From assembly GCF_000002425.4 (NCBI RefSeq), contig NC_037266.1, forward strand, positions 7,195,180-7,259,179: a DNA stretch of 64,000 bases, in the 5' to 3' direction. The stretch is from Physcomitrium patens (lineage: Eukaryota; Streptophyta; Bryopsida; Funariales; Funariaceae). Position 1 is the stretch's first letter. Each line of letters starts with the position of its first letter. The notes below the pieces were generated by a model, which was not told the DNA's origin, made no database searches, and saw nothing but the letters and a program-made list of their open reading frames with translations. This document shows, piece by piece, positions 33,471 through 47,500 of this stretch. Both the position numbers and the translations under genes were made by a program.

Positions 33471-36400
33471 ATGTTGGTTAAATGAATAAACTGCACACTT
33501 GAGACATAGTCGACAGGGTTTTAGGAGTTTATTCATTCATCTACTGGATGAATGTAGCTCCCCTCAAACTTCGAATCTAATTGGTGGTTTGTTCCACCAT
33601 CGCAGTCTGGCAATTTCTACATGGTTTGTTTTTTAGGGTTGCTGGTGAGCTTAGCGAGTGCATTCCAAGACTGTGATTCACACCCTCTTGACTGTTGATT
33701 CTTCGTGGTTTCATGGACTTGAGAGTAACTGCGCTTGTTAGGAAGCGCAACGCATCGAAACAGAGATCAGCACAATGAATCTTGGTGATTGAAGAACTGA
33801 CAACTAGATTTCCAATTATGATAGCAATGAATTAGCATTTCAGAGTATTGATTCTCCCACTTTCGCGTAGTAAAACTGTTCGATATTGAGATTAAACGCT
33901 GACAATTCGTTTGTGGTGTTTTTTCTTCTCACGTGAAGTCATCCAAGTGCACGATTCTCGAGATCGATCGATTGTATGGAGCTTAGAAGGCCGCATGCCT
34001 GGCTTCTTTAGCTTCGTAGTTCGTCACATTAGCTGCACGCGTATCGAAAATTTTAGGCATGTATGAGACGTATTGGTAGAATTGTTTTTGTCCCTGAATA
34101 TTTGTAGTCGAGGTTGTTGAGCTTGCTTCACTTTTGTGAGGTCACGTCGACGATGACTGTCTTTATTTTCGGGCTTTCGTGACGGGAAGGCATGAATTAA
34201 TCGCAAATCGCAGAGATCGGATGATTACTCAAAGGCGTATGGGCACGAGGTGTATGATCAAGCATGCGGTCTGTGCCATTCCTGCGATCAACCATACAGA
34301 CGACTGCAGTGGCAGGCTGACACGGCAATTCCCGAGCAGGCAAGCCCCACTGCCATGACCATGTGCACCCGCATATCTCCTACCCTCTGAGCTCCCCTCC
34401 TGTCCTGCTGAAATATCCTCGAAGCCTTCTCCTTGTGTATAGTCCAATCTATCCTGAGCATGTGCAGAATTTCCTCGGTTAATGTCAACTGGTCACACAT
34501 TAGACGAGCTCGCAGTTTCTAACCATTGTTGGTTAGGTATGACGAGTGATAGAAGCCCTGTCTGAAAATATACTTCTTCAACCGTCGGGCACCAAAAAAT
34601 TGCATCGATCGTAAACCTAGCCCGAACGACAATCCTTGCTTGATCAACTGCATGCTACACGAATGAATGACCGTGCCTTCCAGATTGTGATGGACCCCCA
34701 CACAGAGCCCTCCCAGAAAACTTCCCTTAAATCTGTGACTACTCTTGAGTCCCAAATGAGAGACTTAAGGCATCTCCACCCATAACCTTTAAAATGAACG
34801 CGCCATTGGGCTTGGAGTGGTGGAGCGTGGTGGAGCACACGGTACACAGACCCGAAGGCGTGGGATTCTGCCTACTGACAAACTGAAATCGCTGGCCTAT
34901 CTGTTTAGTGATTAATAACGGTGGGACAGGAATGATGATAGGAGGATGTAATTTGGCGTGGCTTCACCCTTCCCGCTAAATCTGCTGTGTCCAGTCCTGA
35001 ATGTGGCGGGCAACGAGTGGGACAACTTGCCACGCCAATTTTGGTTCGAGTCTTTTGAGAATTCCCGGTGGAGATGCTCACCCGGTTTTTAACCTCGAGA
35101 GTGAAGCAACAACTGCTTTATGTCAGAGTCGGCTTTCTCTTCAACACTGAACAGTGGAGATCTGAGAAAACGGCATCTTTAAGGCAGTAAATCCACTCAT
35201 TTCAGTTAATCTACCGACGTGGTAGCACAGATTTCAAGTGTTCAATGCGATGGTGCAGCTCAGACTCTAGACTCAGGCTTCTGTAATTTCCCTGGAAGAG
35301 GTGTTTTGTAATAAGCACACATCTATCTAGTCTTTCACACCCAGAATTTCGTTAAAAAAAAAAAACTAAACTAAACATGGAGATTTTTACTTGTCCCAAA
35401 ATGCGTTATGTGTGTCGACGATTTTTTTAAGTGCAGTGATCCTCTGGTGATGAAAAAGCAGCAGAGGGGGGGAGGGGGGGAGATATATTCAAAGCTCAAA
35501 TACATCACAGATAACAACATTTCACAATACGAGCTTTTATCACCACTTCAAAAATACATCGTTGTACACTAACTTCCAATGTTTCGATTTGTGGTCCTTG
35601 CTGCCCATCATTCTGCATTTTATATTGAAAAAGATCAAGTTTCAAATGTGATTGTGCGATCAAAAAACTCTTGTTCTCAAAGAAAAAAGTAGAAAAATAT
35701 GGAAATCTACGGCCTCAAGCAGTTCAAGGTGATTTTAGTGCTGGATCACTGACGCACAAACTAAGGAATGAAGAGACCATGGGAGAAGCGAGGATAAGAA
35801 ACCCAGCCCTGCATCCCCTCACACCTGAGCGGAAATGGCCACGGCGAGTAACTTGTGAACGACGCAGTGCAGGCACCGGAACATGAGAAGCTGCAGGTCC
35901 GCAGTTTCCTGCTGTCGCGTCTTCCACTCCAAATCCTGGTCCCGGGTGCGCAGAGGGCGACGGAGTATATGATGCGCAACTACGCAGATGCGCCTGACAG
36001 AGGGCCTGCGAGGGAATGAGGATGTCTGTGCCAGCGTGTTTGTCAGCCAGCCAGTTAGGCACCCATCCATGGTTATCCTCCTCCTCCTCCTCCTCCTCCT
36101 TTTGGGGCCTCTTCAGCAGTGCAGCAGCAGAAGCACTGGAGCTGGCAGTGACAGCATCCTTGACATGACTCGATACTTCATGCCTTCTCCTCTGAACGAC
36201 ACTTTTCCTCAGTACGACAGAAACCACTCAAGCTCCTCAAATCCACCTCCTCTTCCTCGTACATACCCACACACAAACACACACACACACAGAGAGACAG
36301 ATAGACAGACAGATTGACACAGACAAGTACATACACACATAAAGGAATGCATGAATGAGACAACGTCGAGATTGCAGAGGGCGAGGTGATGTGAGAAGGG

Positions 36401-36720
36401 AGAAGTCGGCGGCCAGTGGAGAAGCTTTGCAGGACGAGGTGGAGAACTCAGAGGGCTGGCTCTCACAGTGTGTGAGCAACACAACGCAGCCCTCCGAGAC
36501 TTGCAAGCAGGACAAGCTTTGGCGGTGATGGGCCTCGCTCGCGGTCTCCTGGCTCTCACCTCCATGGCCTTCCCCATCTCCACGCCACCCTTGCCCGCGT
36601 CCACGGTTATGGGGTTGCAGGCTCGGCCTGCATCCCACTCCCTGGGTTGAGTCTTGTGGGTGGGGTTTCTAAAGGGTCTGTATCTGTGTGTGGGAATGTA
36701 TGATTTAATGGAGCTGTGTA
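33471..36720. other. Balanced-composition region with no gene I can name
   Basis: GC content is visibly higher than in the block to the left. Several minus-strand frames are open: about 34229-34500, 34519-34755, 35724-36227 (167 codons, with a glutamate run encoded by a GAG/CTC trinucleotide tract near 36078-36100) and 36209-36832 (207 codons, with CPACKSRRAALCCSH). Overlapping frames on the same strand are also open, as happens by chance in GC-rich DNA, and none shows a known domain. A transcribed gene is possible but I cannot build a supported model. Confidence 0.3.
36270..36315. repeat. CA/CAGA simple-sequence tract
   Basis: Alternating CA followed by AGAC/AGAT tetranucleotides. Confidence 0.75.
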
Positions 36721-39700
36721 AAAATAAATAAAGATCTGCTAGCCAAAAAATAATATGCTTAAAATATTTCTTAACTGATATAGAAGAGTTTTGCAAACTG
36801 AGTGAGCTACATAAATGTTGTCTTGTTTTCATGACATGCTATCAAGGATTTTTGTTGTTTCACAGCATAGGTTTTGTTTTATTTTGCCTTATTATTTATT
36901 CGTTATTGGATACTTCTAACATGGTCCAAGTATTTTTAACTTGCAAATAAGATTTTTAAGGAATTATCACAGGCCAATTATTTGATATTTAGTATTTAAT
37001 TTGAATTGTGGTTGAAATTTCTAGTTGATGATTTGGGTATTAAAAACTCTTTTAAAGAAACCGAAGAATAAAATAAAAATAAAAGTAGGGAAAGGAGATT
37101 CCATGGAACCCAAATTCTACTAAGATTTTTTTTGTATTCATATTCATATGATACTAAAATACTTGGAAATTTCATTATTGTTTTGCTATATGAATATTAT
37201 GATGTCTTTTATTAATTGCAATTTATTGGAATTAAAAAATGTATTTAGATCTAGTTTCCAATATTTATTATATATCGAAATGATATTGCATGGATTAGTA
37301 CCACAAAATCATCCTAAGAGATCTATAATATAGCTTTATACCATGGCACACAGCTTGGGAGTTTTTGCATTCCTGAAGTGATACAATCACGTCTAAAAGA
37401 GAGTGCTTGTTGATTAATTAATTGGGAACTTGACAAATACTTAAGCGTTTAAAATTTTACAGGAAAATAAATAAAATAAATAAATCTTCTGTAACTCTGC
37501 ATAAGATTTTATTCTAGAGTTCTAGATAACTTTGTAACAACCTACATTTAATTTTGTGAGATTCTTTTCTTTTTATCTTTTTTGGGTATATGCACTTGAA
37601 AATCCCAACTATTCTTGAAGTGTATTCTAAGAAGAAAGAAAAGAAAGAAAATAATTCAGTAGAGATTACTTTCATGGTTTTTGATGAAGACTTTGTGAAA
37701 GATGGGTAAGCTGAAGATAAATTAGTTTCAATGACAATGTGATAGTTTACTTCTAGAGTTAAGAGAGTTGATTACATTATAAACAGTTCCTAAAAATTAT
37801 AAAAAAGAATGTATAAACTGGTTTGATATTAATACAATATGTGGATTGCATGTCTAAATTGACGCAGGTAATTGTAAGGGAAAAAAAAATAGTTGCAATG
37901 AAACAAATTTTACAAACATTTATTTTATTGTGAGTACAAAATTAACAAAGAACCATATTTATTGATAGAAAACTCCAAGCAAGGCTAAAAACATGTGATT
38001 ATTCAAATGAAATAGCATGCAAAAAATAAAAATAAAAATAAAAATCAAACAATATTGATAATGGCTGTGTAACGACTAGAAAAAAGAAAAAAGAAAAACT
38101 CAACAATTTCAAACTAATAACAATAAACACAAAGATAATAATACACAGAAGAATGGAAAAATCGTGCTCAACTGAAAGATTACATTAACTAGAATGCATA
38201 CTAGATGTTTTATTGTTTAGTTTGTGTGTTCAACTGGTTAGAAATCACCCAACAAAATGGTTCTCAACTCGTAACAAATCATCCAACAAGCAATTCTGGA
38301 AAAAGAGAATGTCTATTACTTTCATTCTAATGAGGTCTGGCAATGTGCCCTCTATATCATCACAGGCCCACAGCTGCCTTGATGTAGAAGAGCCGGAACT
38401 GTGGACAATGTGGCTGAACAACAACAGCATTTCAACTGTACCAACTGAAACAACGCCACAGAGAAAAATGTCTAACATCCATTTACCGCTTATTCAGCAA
38501 CTTCTTCAACAGAACGAAGACACAAAGGAAAGAGAATAGTTGAAATGACCCACATCACTTGGAATTCGTTTCTTCTCCCAGGATTGGAGTAGTTCCAGCT
38601 AAATCAGAACAGCCCCTTCTTATTTGGCTCGTCCAAAACCCTATTCTTCTATTGAACATGGGACAGATGGCGTCCCAAGCGCACCTATAACCATGGGTCC
38701 CTTGTTTCTCCCCCCTATAAAACTGGCTTTCTCTGAAGTAGCTTGTTGGGAGAAGCCTCGAAGTGTGGATTCTAAGTTTGTGGGTTGGGGGGGGGGGTGA
38801 TGTTCATTAAGGCTAGTTTTGACCCCATGCTTGGGAATCATGAACCCTCATTTAGTTTGGGCGTAGTCCCCGAGATATTTTCAGAGCTCGGAGATTGGAC
38901 TTTGGAGCGGGGTGGGATACAACTGGAGGGAGGTTTTTAAAGCTATGGCCCAATTTCCAGACTAGAAAAATAAATAAATAAATAAATAAATAAATGTGAA
39001 GCGTAACTTACGAGCCGTGTAGGGTTCTGTTTCCAGCGTGGGACAAATACAGCAAAGGGACAGAGTACTCTTTGTATTTACCCTCATTGTGTTTTCCCTC
39101 TGCCCCGGGCAGTATGGAGCATTTGCATTGGATGCAGCTCCAATGTGCTTTTACAGGGCCAAGATGCATGGATTTACACCGCCATTGCCTGCCCAGCAGA
39201 ATTGGGAACATTCTCAGCCCTTTCTCAGTGCTAGGGGGCAGGAATGTGGATCACGCTGAACAAGAAGAGATTGGCAATGCCAGGCTCAGCTGGCTGCTCG
39301 GACCCCCCTCGGAAAAAACATATGCCTTTGAGGTGGTGACATCAGAATAATTATACTTAAAAGAAATAACAATAATAGTGCAATAAAGGAAATGATAGAA
39401 ATAGGAGAGAGGAGCAGTAAAAGCTTCGGGTGTGTTGTATACTCCCTCCACTTCATGCCACTTGTGTATAATAACTACGTCGAGTAACTCCTCGTTGAAG
39501 AAGAAGAGGAAGAAGTAGCAGCAGGTGGGTGTCAGTTAAACGCTCACATCCATGCTCACTGATGAGTTGCTCTGATTTGAAGGCAGCCTTCTCACTGTTG
39601 TCCCATCAGTAGGGCACAGTGATGAGGAAAATAACAGCGACGGAAAAAACACATATTACTGCGATTCGTTACTGTTTCTTCCATCACCTGATATGGTCAA

Positions 39701-41587
39701 AGTATGTTTTTTTTTTCATGTTCACTGCTGCTCATTTTCCTGGATCCATTTCTTACGCGAAAGCAATGAGGCTTGTTTTTTAAATAATTCTGTTTGAATG
39801 GAGGTTGTGGCGTGTGGTGACAAGCTTGAAAGGGAGAAAAGAGCGTTGTAGTTTTCAAACCTTGGAAGAGCGTTGTGGGGAGAATGGACGAGCCTCTGTC
39901 GACGGATCACCGTCAAGCTCTGGCGGGGGTGAAGCTTTCATCATGAGGTTGAAGCCCACCTTGTCGCGCCAAAAATACTGAATTACGCCACCTCGTGTGC
40001 TAATTTTACTTATTACTCAGTTCTACAGCGGGAAATCCTCTTTCTTCTGCCTTCATCTACCTTGGCGTCGCAGCTGAGGTGATGGTGCTCTTCAATGTCG
40101 CACCAGTGAGTTGGATTTTGCCCGTCGCAAGGGTGGTGAGCTCTGCCTCCTCCCTTGAACTCAGAATTTTAGTCTCTTTCAAGGGACTGGAGCTGATGGT
40201 GAGGTTTTGGTGGAGAGCGCGAGTTGCGCGTTTTGGAGGCTTGCCAGCTGCGTCACCTAGGAGGGAGCTGGGTGGGCGATGTTCGATTTTTGTTTCTTTG
40301 CGTCGTGTCGGGTGATGGCTGGCTTGTAGCTTGCTCAGAAATGTAATGGTACCACCGATCGCGCGCGTGTGTTTGTTTTTAGTTTGATCTGTGTGTATGC
40401 ACTATTCTGTCGCAGAGAAGCTTTGACAGACGCTCTCTCTTTGTGTGGGTTTTGGTAGCATTAGCTAGCCCAAGGACTGCCTCTACCTCCATTTGCGGCA
40501 CGCGCATGTTCTTCTTCCTTGTAGCTTTGTCTCTGCAAGTGTGTTAGATTGGAAGCAGCAGATGTGGATCTTTTCTTGTCTCAGTTGGATTACCTCCTAG
40601 ATTGCACACCAAACAGTTACGATCTTTTCGTGTATTCGAGTTTTGTAACCCTCGAAGCGATGAGGTGTGGACAGAATGTCTCCCGCCCGATCTTCGTAGC
40701 AGCTCTTTTTACTACATTATTGCAAGCCTGCGCAGAATCCGGTCAGGAGCAGCGATCTTGCTCCACCTTAGTATAGAAATGAGTTCATTTTTGTTCATCT
40801 TCTTTTGACTCACATTCTACGCCTCCTTACCGAAGACATTGTACGAGTGTGCCTTGTCTCCTTCACAAGACATTAGTTTCAAGTATGAAGTGCGTCAGAT
40901 ACAATTAGGACGCTGCAAATCGTTCTGTCAGAGCCACCTGACATGTATATGTTTGTGTCGTGTATTTGTAGAGTAGAAGCTTCTTCAGCGGTGCCTAGAT
41001 CGTTATAAATCGTTGCATTCCCACCTTCCCCTCAATTAAATGAGCCAAAGCTGCTGGCGGCTGTAAATCTAGTTCTGACTGCGTCACATCCCATATTGCC
41101 GTGATTGTGTTTGTCGCCTTTGTGAGATTTCACTCCGATGCCTGTCGTCATGCCAGCTTATCGAATCGTGTGTGGAGGCTTTCGTGAGCGCTTTTTTCCT
41201 CTTATTTTTTTCACATGGTAGCCTCTGCATTGACTCGACGCCTCGGTTTGTCCTTCAAACCCATCAATTTTCTGATTCATGCTCGAAGAATCCCTAAATG
41301 CCTTGTTCCTTCCTCTTGCAGGGAATGGGTATCCCAACGTGTGATCCCGCGACCTAGCTTGCAGTCATCTTGCAGGATGTCGCTTTGAACGCGTTCGGAT
41401 TGTCACGTTGATCCTCTGGCTCTTCAATTCTGGTACATTGTTGTTCCTGTACATCTAGTGCTTCTCTTGCTTCTGTTTTCTTCTGTGTTTCGAGATGCTG
41501 CCCTTTGCGCGGCATTTTTTTATGTCCACGGCTATCTTTGTGTCGAGAAAGATTATGAGTGAAAACTTGAAGGAGTAATCACAGTTT
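36721..41587. other. Spacer, then the AIR9 upstream region
   Basis: 36.7-38.2 kb is AT-rich and empty. 38.2-39.5 kb is mixed with short frames and no recognised domain, and includes an (AAAT)n array near 38970. From about 39.5 kb the sequence becomes richer in GC and T. The last 1.5 kb before 41588 probably holds the AIR9 promoter and a long 5' leader; the CTCTTGCAG/GGAATGGG near 41314-41322 resembles the acceptor of a leader intron. No TATA box is certain. Confidence 0.35.
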
Positions 41588-44500
41588 ATGAACCAGAAAG
41601 TCCTGGCGATGGAGAAGGTGGAAGCTGCTGATCCCTGGCGCGATGTCGTGTACCTCTCGAAGTTCGAAGATGATGATCCTGTGTCAAATATGACATCGGA
41701 GAATGGGCACGAGGGTTCCTCTGAAGTGGCGGATGGGAACGAGTGTAGTCAGAATTTGGACGAGCAAGGTAATGATGTGGACCTTGTGGTGGACGCCGAA
41801 GTGGAGTCCATCCTCTCAGCTGCCCCAGAACTTTCAGACGAGGCTGATTTTGCCCTGAATGATAACGGGCCTCTTCACGAGCCTGACCATGAAAATGCGA
41901 GCATTGCGTCGAGGAGAACGTCCATTGCTGCAGCTCCGAAGAAGGGTAACAGTGCGAGCAAACTCACAGAGGCTACTCTGAATTCTTTGCGGCGGAGCGC
42001 GTCTGTTGCAGCCCGAACTCAAGCTCCACCTTCACCAAAACCGTTTCTCAGGTCTTCCTCATCCCTGGCAGCTGCTCGTCGAGCTCAAAGCAATGCTGAC
42101 AACAGCAATGCTGGCACTGTGAGCAGCAACGGTGTTCGAAAGCTCGGACCGCCAATCATCTCAGCTCCCCCAGTCATAAGGAGTCGGGGAATGCCCCGCG
42201 AGGTGCCCAGCAGTATGAGCAGTGTGAGGTCCAGCACAAACACCTTGAGGGGTAGCACAAATCCTGTGAGGTCTAGCACCAGTTCCTTGAGCTCGAGGAC
42301 AAATACTTTGAGGTCGAGCACGAGTTCTTTGAATGCAGCTGCATGCTCAAGGACAACTGCAGTCCGATCTTCCGCTGGCTCTGGTGCCATCAACGGCCTT
42401 CGCAAGCCTTCCCAAACTGCTGATCCCCGTAGATCCTCTCTAACGACGTTGCCTGCCAGCTCAACGGGTGCTTCTCGCCGAAACTCACTCTCCGAAGTGA
42501 CTGCTCTGTCGCGGTCTGTTGAACTTCCATCTGTATCAGACCTCAAGCAGTGGGCTACTTCGACCCCAGCATTGAAAGCTTCTGGACGCAGAGTGAATTC
42601 TTCGGCTGCGTCTTCTTCAGTGGTGCCTGCAAGTTATCTAAAGAGGACGAGTTCCTCTGTCTCTGACCAAAAATTTCCAAGCGATTCTAGGAAGTCTCTG
42701 TCGAAAACTTCGCCGTCTCCTGCAAAGTCTCGTAGTTCGTTGACAAATTCCACTTCATCTATGCCCCGCAGCAGTTCAGTCCCTTCTTCCCCCAGCTACA
42801 GGTCACCACCAGTCACGGAGAATGGGGTTTCCAACCGAATTGCAACAAGAGAATCCACGAGCTCCACGGTAAGGAGAAAGCTCAGTCCATCTCCGTCTCT
42901 TGGCGCCAGAGGGACTTCGAGCTTTGCAGAGCCAGTTGGGAAGCCTTCCCCTTCGTCCTCGTCAGACCGTTCCTTAAATACGAGCTCGAATACCACGAAG
43001 TCTTCTCTATCAGAGAGACGTCTGAGCCTCAGCACCCCAAAGCAGCACCCGACTGAAAAAAGTCCAAGTAGTCAAAGTAGAGGAGTGTCCAAATCTTCTC
43101 CTTCCAAAAAGGCTGTGTCTTCTGCCAAAGTCGGCAAACCATCACCTGGATCTGCTGCTTCTCCCGCGGAAAGACCCGCCAGCTCAAGACTAACGCCGTC
43201 ACCTTCGGCATCCATCAACGGTGCTGCAAGTGCAAAAGAAAAATCTGTTTCGCCAATGCCGTCGAAACAATCGCCCAGTGCAGTGACTGCTGATCGCGGC
43301 CCTAGCATGCTGACCCGGAAGAAACCTTTGACACCAGATACTCGAGATGCCAAGATTAGTGCGCTCCCGCCTGTAGAAGTGAAGGCCGTGGAGGATGTCA
43401 GGATTGACCTTCGAGGGCAAAAAGTGCGAACTTTGGACGGGAATCTTGTGAGCTTGACGCCCAAAATGGAATTTGTTTATCTTCGAGGCAATAAATTGGC
43501 TACACTGAACGGTATTGAGATACTTCGCCGTGTGAAGGTGCTGGACCTAAGTTTTAATGAATTCAAGGGTGCCGGGCTTGAGCCGCTGGCATCGTGCAGG
43601 GCTCTGCAGCAATTGTATCTTGCGGGTAATCAAATCGCTTCTCTGAGCGATTTGCCACAGCTTCCGAATTTGGAGTTTCTGTCCGTTGCGCAGAACAAAA
43701 TCAAGTCTCTGTGCATGGCTTCCCAGCCAAGGCTGCAAGTCCTCGCTGCCAGCAAGAACAAAATCTCTACCTTCAAGGACTTCCCACACCTTCCTGCGCT
43801 TGAGCATCTGCGACTTGAAGAGAATCCCATGCTTGAAAGCTTCCATGTTGAAGCACAGTCCATCCTGCTTGTGGGGCCGAGCCTGAAGAAGTTTAATGAC
43901 CGCGATCTTTCTATTCAAGAGCTTGAGTTTGCAAGAATGTACCCACCAAGCACCCCGCTATGTATTCGTGAAGGCTGGGAGCTTTGCGACCCCGAGGAGG
44001 CTATGGAATCAACACTGCAGTTCCTCATCTCTCAGTGGAGTCCAAACCTCCCTCCAGGCTACACTGTGAAGAAAGCCTGGGTGGACCAGCCCGCGGAGGA
44101 GGATCCCTGCAGTTGCGAGTTCGCTTTTGACAAACTCGAGGGTGCCTTTGAGGACTCTCAGCTTCGCTTGAAGTATCAGTGGTTCGTGGGAGACAAAACT
44201 CCAGCCAACTTCACCCCTATAGAGGGATGCGTTACTGACAGCTACTGGCCAAAGCAGGAAGACATTGGTAATTGCCTCAAAGTGGAGTGCAGCATGGTGC
44301 TAGGAGAAACAGAGTATCCTCCTGTCTTCGCAATATCCGCTCCGGTTGCTCCCGGCAGCAAGTGTCCTCGAGTGCTGGAGATAGAAGTGGATGGCGACAC
44401 TGTGGAAGGCCTGATTCTCAAAGGCTCAGCTGTTGTAGCATGGTGTGGCGGTACTCCTGGTAAGTCTGTCTCAAGCTGGCTGCGGCGTGGTGAGCTCACG

Positions 44501-47500
44501 AGCCCCGTTGCCATCATGGGAGCTGAGGAGCCAGACCATCGGCTCACTCTCGATGATGTGGGGCACAGCCTCATATACATGTACACCCCAATGACGGAAG
44601 ATGGAGTGCGTGGTGAACCTCATTATGCTGCAACCTCTATTATCCAAGCTGCGCCGCCTAGTGTGGATGCAGTGCAGATCATAGGGGAAGCAGTGGACGG
44701 TAATGTGCTCCACGGGCGCGGCCATTACTTCGGAGGTAAGGAGGGAGCGAGCAAGTTAGAGTGGCTTCGCGAGAATCTGGAATCGGGTGAATTCAAGCTC
44801 GTCTCACGAGGGGAGCTCGACTACACCCTGACAGCTGAAGATGTGGGTCGGCGGATGATGTTTATGTACACACCTGTCAACGCGGAGGGCAAGATTGGCG
44901 ATCCTGTGACCGCCATTAGTACCACTGTCTTGCTTGCCCCTCCCAAGGTTGAGAACTTGCGTATTGTAGGGGATCTCAAGGAAGGTAGCAAGGTTGCTGT
45001 GAGTGCCGTCTTCACTGGTGGCGTAGAAGGCGCCAGCAAAGTGCAATGGTTCAAGAGCATCTCCTTCCCGCTGCCGGCAGATTATTCCTCTCTGGAGCCC
45101 CTATGCAGTGCCAAAGTTGCCAAGGCGTTCCGAATCCCTCTGAGCGCTGTGGGACATCATTTGGTTGCGAAGTACACCCCTGTGAGGTTGGATGGGGAGG
45201 CTGGCGAATCTGTGTATGCCATATCAGAAACCGTTGTAGAGATGTTGTTCCCGAGTTTAACGTTTTTGAATATTGTCGGGGAGTTTGTAGAGGGGGAAAC
45301 GTTGACAGCTCAATATGGGTATGTAGGAGGCCATGAAGGGACTAGTCTGTATAGCTGGTATTGGCACGACACCGAGAATGATCCTGGTTCTGTGATTCCG
45401 GAAGCAGAAGGGCGGCTTCAGTACCGGGTGACAAGGCAGACTGTGAACAAGCTTGTTTCGTTCCAGTGCCGTCCTATGCGCGATGATGGTATCATGGGTG
45501 ACTGGAAGAGAAGTTATGGATCAGAGCGTATCCGCGCTGGTTCTCCGAAGCTGCTGTCCTTGCACATTATCGGAGAGCCCATGGAAGGATACGAGCTCCA
45601 GGTGGGGAAGGAGTATTGGGGCGGGGAAGAGGGCATTTGCAAGGTGCAGTGGTTCCTAACTCGACACGATGGAACGCAGCGTGAAATCAAAGCCGCTGTG
45701 CATGAGTCCTACACGGTGCAGAGCGAAGACATCGAGGGACTGATATGTGTTTCGTGTCAGCCGGTCCGGAGTGATGGTGTGACGGGCCCTATTACTGTCT
45801 CGTCGAGCGTGGGTCCTGTGGCTCCATCGCCTCCGACATGTACCTCATTGGAGGTTTTCGGGTTGCCTGTCGAAGGAGGATGCCTTAGCTTCAGTGCCGC
45901 TTATAAGGGCGGGGAAAAGGGCACCTGCATGTATGAGTGGGTGCGTCATAACCCTGATGGGAGTGAAGTCTTGTTGAGTACCGACGAGATTCTGGACCTC
46001 ACGTCAGAGGATGTCGGCAGCAGAATTGAGCTCGTCTTCACACCAGTCCGGAAAGATGGCGTAGTGGGAAACTCTCGGTCTTCGTTTACGGACGTAGTTG
46101 TGGATGGGGATCCTGAAGGGATGGAGCTTATGATACCCCAGTGTTTTGAAGATGTTGAGGTCGTGCCTCGCAAGTCGTATTTTGGTGGCAAAGAAGGACC
46201 GGGAGAGTACAAATGGTATAGAGCCGGCCAAAAGCCGAAAGATGGACAGCTGCCAGAGGATGCGAGCCTCCTCAGCGACAAAGAGGTGTACACTCCTAAA
46301 TTAGATGACGTAGCATCGTATTTGTGTCTGCATTGGATACCAGTGCGAGCCGACGGTAAGCGAGGGTCGCCTGTTGTTGCCCACAGCAATATACCTGTGG
46401 CGCCTGCACTTCCTGTTGTGCGCAGCGTAAGCGTGAAAGAAGTCTCATATGGTGTGTTTGAAGGAGAAGGAGAATACTATGGTGGGCGAGAAGGTGACAG
46501 TGTGATGAGTTGGTACCGGCAGACCACTGGTGGCCTTCGTACCCTCATCGCGGATGCACACTCCAAGTCCTACACAGTTGTAGACGACGACTACACATGC
46601 TCGCTTGTGTTTGGTTACACCCCAGTTCGCAATGACGGTGTTGCTGGGGAGCTGGTGCTATCGGAACCTAGTCCTCTCATCTACCCTGAGATCCCGAGGA
46701 TCCAGAAGTTGGTAATTTCAGGAAAGCCAATTGAAGGGGAGGTCCTCACTGCCTTGGAAGTTATTCCCAAGGGAGATATCCAGCAGAAGTCATGGGAGAA
46801 GTTCAAGAGGGACATTAAGTATCAGTGGTCACGCTCATGGCAGCCCGAATCCACCGATCATTTCGAGCCCCTTCCAGCGCAACGCTCCTGCACATACAAA
46901 GTGAGGCTTGAAGATGTCGGTCACTGTTTGCGATGCGAAGGTATTATCACTGACGTCTTCGGCAGATCAGCTGAGCCCGCATCCATCATTACTCCTCCCG
47001 TTGCCTCGGGGTTTCCCAGGGTGGAGAATTTGGAGATTGAGGGACGTGGTTACCATACCAGTCTGTATGCTGTGCGGGGGATTTACAGCGGTGGCAAGGA
47101 GGGGAAAAGCTTGCTTCAGTGGTTCCGAGCAATGGCAGGAAGTCCCGACCTGATCCCAATATCTGGCGAAGTGGGACGCATGTATGAAGCGAATGTTGAC
47201 GATGTCGGTTACCGGCTTGTTGCTGTGTACACCCCAGTGAGAGACGATGGCGTAGCAGGTGGTCCCGTGTCCGCCTCAACTGATCCCATCATTGTTGATC
47301 CGGAGGTCTCAAAAGAGGTGAAACAGAAGCTGGAGCTCGGTGTGGTGAAATTCGAAGCTTTGCGTGATCGTGACCGGTCGCCTATGAAGTCACAGAACCA
47401 GCAAGGGCTTGGAAGCTTGGAGCGACGGGTGCTAGATGTAAATAAAAAACGAGTGAAGGTGGTGAAGCCAGGATCCAAGACTCACTTCGCGTCCAATGAG

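Noticed and set aside
42085..43464. Minus-strand open frames of 130-153 codons inside AIR9
   Set aside because: They lie antisense to a clearly coding exon with strong Ser/Arg codon bias, which leaves the opposite strand open. They show no domain.
46004..46389. Minus-strand 147-codon frame inside AIR9
   Set aside because: Antisense shadow of the A9 repeats; serine/threonine-rich and without a start context or domain.
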